Origin: an uncultured Collinsella sp.
Lineage (GTDB): Bacteria; Actinomycetota; Coriobacteriia; Coriobacteriales; Coriobacteriaceae
Direction: 5' to 3'
Assembly (NCBI GenBank): GCA_900544095.1
Contig: UQTV01000001.1
Span: forward strand, 124,001 to 188,000
Length of the DNA stretch: 64,000 nucleotides
Shown: positions 63,226 through 64,000 of the stretch, one piece after another
Layout: each line of letters starts with the position of its first letter
Position numbering within the stretch: the stretch's first letter is position 1
Notes under the pieces: generated by a model
What the model was told of the DNA's origin: nothing
The model's input: the letters and a program-made list of their open reading frames with translations, nothing else
Databases searched by the model: none
Translations under genes and position numbers: made by a program

Positions 63226-63902
63226 CACTCAAAATCTTCTTGACCCAGATCGACATACAAACTGCGCTTGCGAATGTAGCCGAGCACAGACTCGCTCGTA
63301 AGATAGCGCACGCTCATGCCGCGGGCAACTCGCTTACGAATGTTCGTCGAGCTGATCGCCAGCGCCGGAATCTGAATATAGCGCACATCGAACGGCAGCC
63401 CCGACTCTTTGATGCGGGCACGCGCCGTATCGATATCAAAACCCGGTCGCGTCGCCGCAATAAAGGTAGCAAGCTCAGCAATTCGCTCGGCATCATGCCA
63501 GGTCACAATATCAATAATCGCGTCGGCGCCCGTAATAAAGTAGAGCTTTACCTGCGGCGGGTAAAAGTCGCGAAGGGCATGAAGCGTATCGGCAGTATAG
63601 GTCACGCCTGGACGGTCGATCTCGAAACGGCTCGCCAAAAAAGCCGGATTCGCGGCGGTGGCGAGGACCGTCATGGCATAACGGTCCTCGGCAGGCGTAA
63701 CCGGCTTGTCAAGCTTAAAGGCGGGAGAGCCCGCCGGCATAAAGAGCACAGCGTCCAAGTCGAGCGACTCGCGCGCCTGCTCGGCAGTCACCAGGTGCCC
63801 GTAATGAATCGGGTCGAATGTGCCGCCCATAATGCCAAGCCGAAACTCCTTGCCCTCTTTTATGGGAAGCTCGGGCAAACCGATTCCACCGCGCAGCGAC
63901 AT
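63225..63902 (-). CDS. nadD: Nicotinate-nucleotide adenylyltransferase
   Basis: Makes nicotinic acid adenine dinucleotide in NAD synthesis. The 225-residue product has the nucleotidyltransferase motif LGIMGGTFDPIHYGHL, LFMPAGSPAFKLDK, YFITGADAI and ISSTNIRKRVARG. ATG at 63902 is three bases after the upstream stop, with GGAGGG ten bases ahead. Confidence 0.96.
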   Translation of the reverse strand: MSLRGGIGLPELPIKEGKEFRLGIMGGTFDPIHYGHLVTAEQARESLDLDAVLFMPAGSPAFKLDKPVTPAEDRYAMTVLATAANPAFLASRFEIDRPGVTYTADTLHALRDFYPPQVKLYFITGADAIIDIVTWHDAERIAELATFIAATRPGFDIDTARARIKESGLPFDVRYIQIPALAISSTNIRKRVARGMSVRYLTSESVLGYIRKRSLYVDLGQEDFE

Positions 63903-63905
63903 GGC

Positions 63906-64000
63906 TTACTCGCCCTCCGAGGTCTCGGCATCGTCCGCGGCATCCGCCGCATCGATAGCCTCGACGCCCTCATCCGCAGCATCGGCCACGTCAATGGCCT
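63906..64000 (-). CDS. 3' end of an upstream gene, probably obg (cut by window edge)
   Basis: The last 31 codons before a TAA at 63906-63908 encode an acidic, low-complexity tail with repeated DAAD/DAAE-like units (AIDVADAADEG, AIDAADAADDAET) ending in SEGE. No domain is visible. The GTPase Obg often lies directly before nadD and has variable acidic tails in actinobacteria, so obg is the best guess, from context alone. Confidence 0.55.
   Translation of the reverse strand, partial: AIDVADAADEGVEAIDAADAADDAETSEGE

Overview
The window looks like a chromosomal segment of a gut actinobacterium of the class Coriobacteriia, most likely Collinsella or a close relative. This rests on inference from several signs: high-GC coding DNA with many GTG/TTG starts, an actinobacterial integration host factor (mihF), a zinc-binding L28, a sortase substrate with an LAxTG motif, and fermentative enzymes (AdhE, PPDK). 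No 16S rRNA or other taxonomic marker is present. Almost every gene lies on the minus strand; only rpmB, adhE, a small kinase gene and dinB are on plus. No tRNA, rRNA, CRISPR array or prophage was seen.

Layout on the minus strand, by coordinate. 1-14 kb: pnp (partial), rpsO, then a long run recO-era-dgkA-ybeY-phoH-mtaB-dnaJ-dnaJ2-hemW-dusB-lepA, then rpsT. 13-17 kb: holA-comEC-comEA, the DNA-uptake operon. 17-25 kb: thiI-rpoZ-gmk-mihF, then the pyrimidine operon pyrR-pyrB-pyrC-pyrK-pyrD-pyrF behind a PyrR-type attenuator. 25.7-34 kb is the accessory part: rpmB (plus), a decayed IS3-family element, a large AT-richer LAxTG surface protein whose frame is broken at a run of eight G, then adhE and a phosphotransferase-fold kinase (both plus). 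34-44 kb: proS-ispG-rseP-dxr-cdsA-uppS-frr-pyrH (isoprenoid, lipid and ribosome recycling genes), tsf and rpsB. 44-50.5 kb: xerC-trmFO-dprA-comM-yraN and rnhB. 50.5-58 kb: rplS, ppdK, the PPDK regulator, glyS-glyQ. 58-60.6 kb: lepB-trmD-rimM-khpA-rpsP. 60.8-64 kb: dinB (plus), rsfS-yqeK-nadD and the 3' end of what is probably obg.

Genes in each run are packed tightly, often with stop and start codons touching or overlapping by 1-4 bases (ATGA, TAATG, TGATG, TAAATG), so most runs are probably co-transcribed and translationally coupled. Strong intrinsic terminators separate them. Several promoters share an extended -10 of the form TGCTAnnnT.

The most interesting observations are: (1) an identical 20-bp element with an 11-bp direct repeat, 71-76 bp upstream of both operons that carry DNA-uptake and transformation genes (comEA-comEC and yraN-comM-dprA); (2) a G8 tract just after the signal peptide of the surface protein, which would restore a 975-residue protein at G9 and so looks like a phase-variation switch; (3) a site-2 protease (RseP) with an inserted winged-helix-like domain; (4) a tandem second DnaJ whose C-terminus is replaced by membrane segments; (5) a xerC gene whose conserved N-terminus has no standard start codon.
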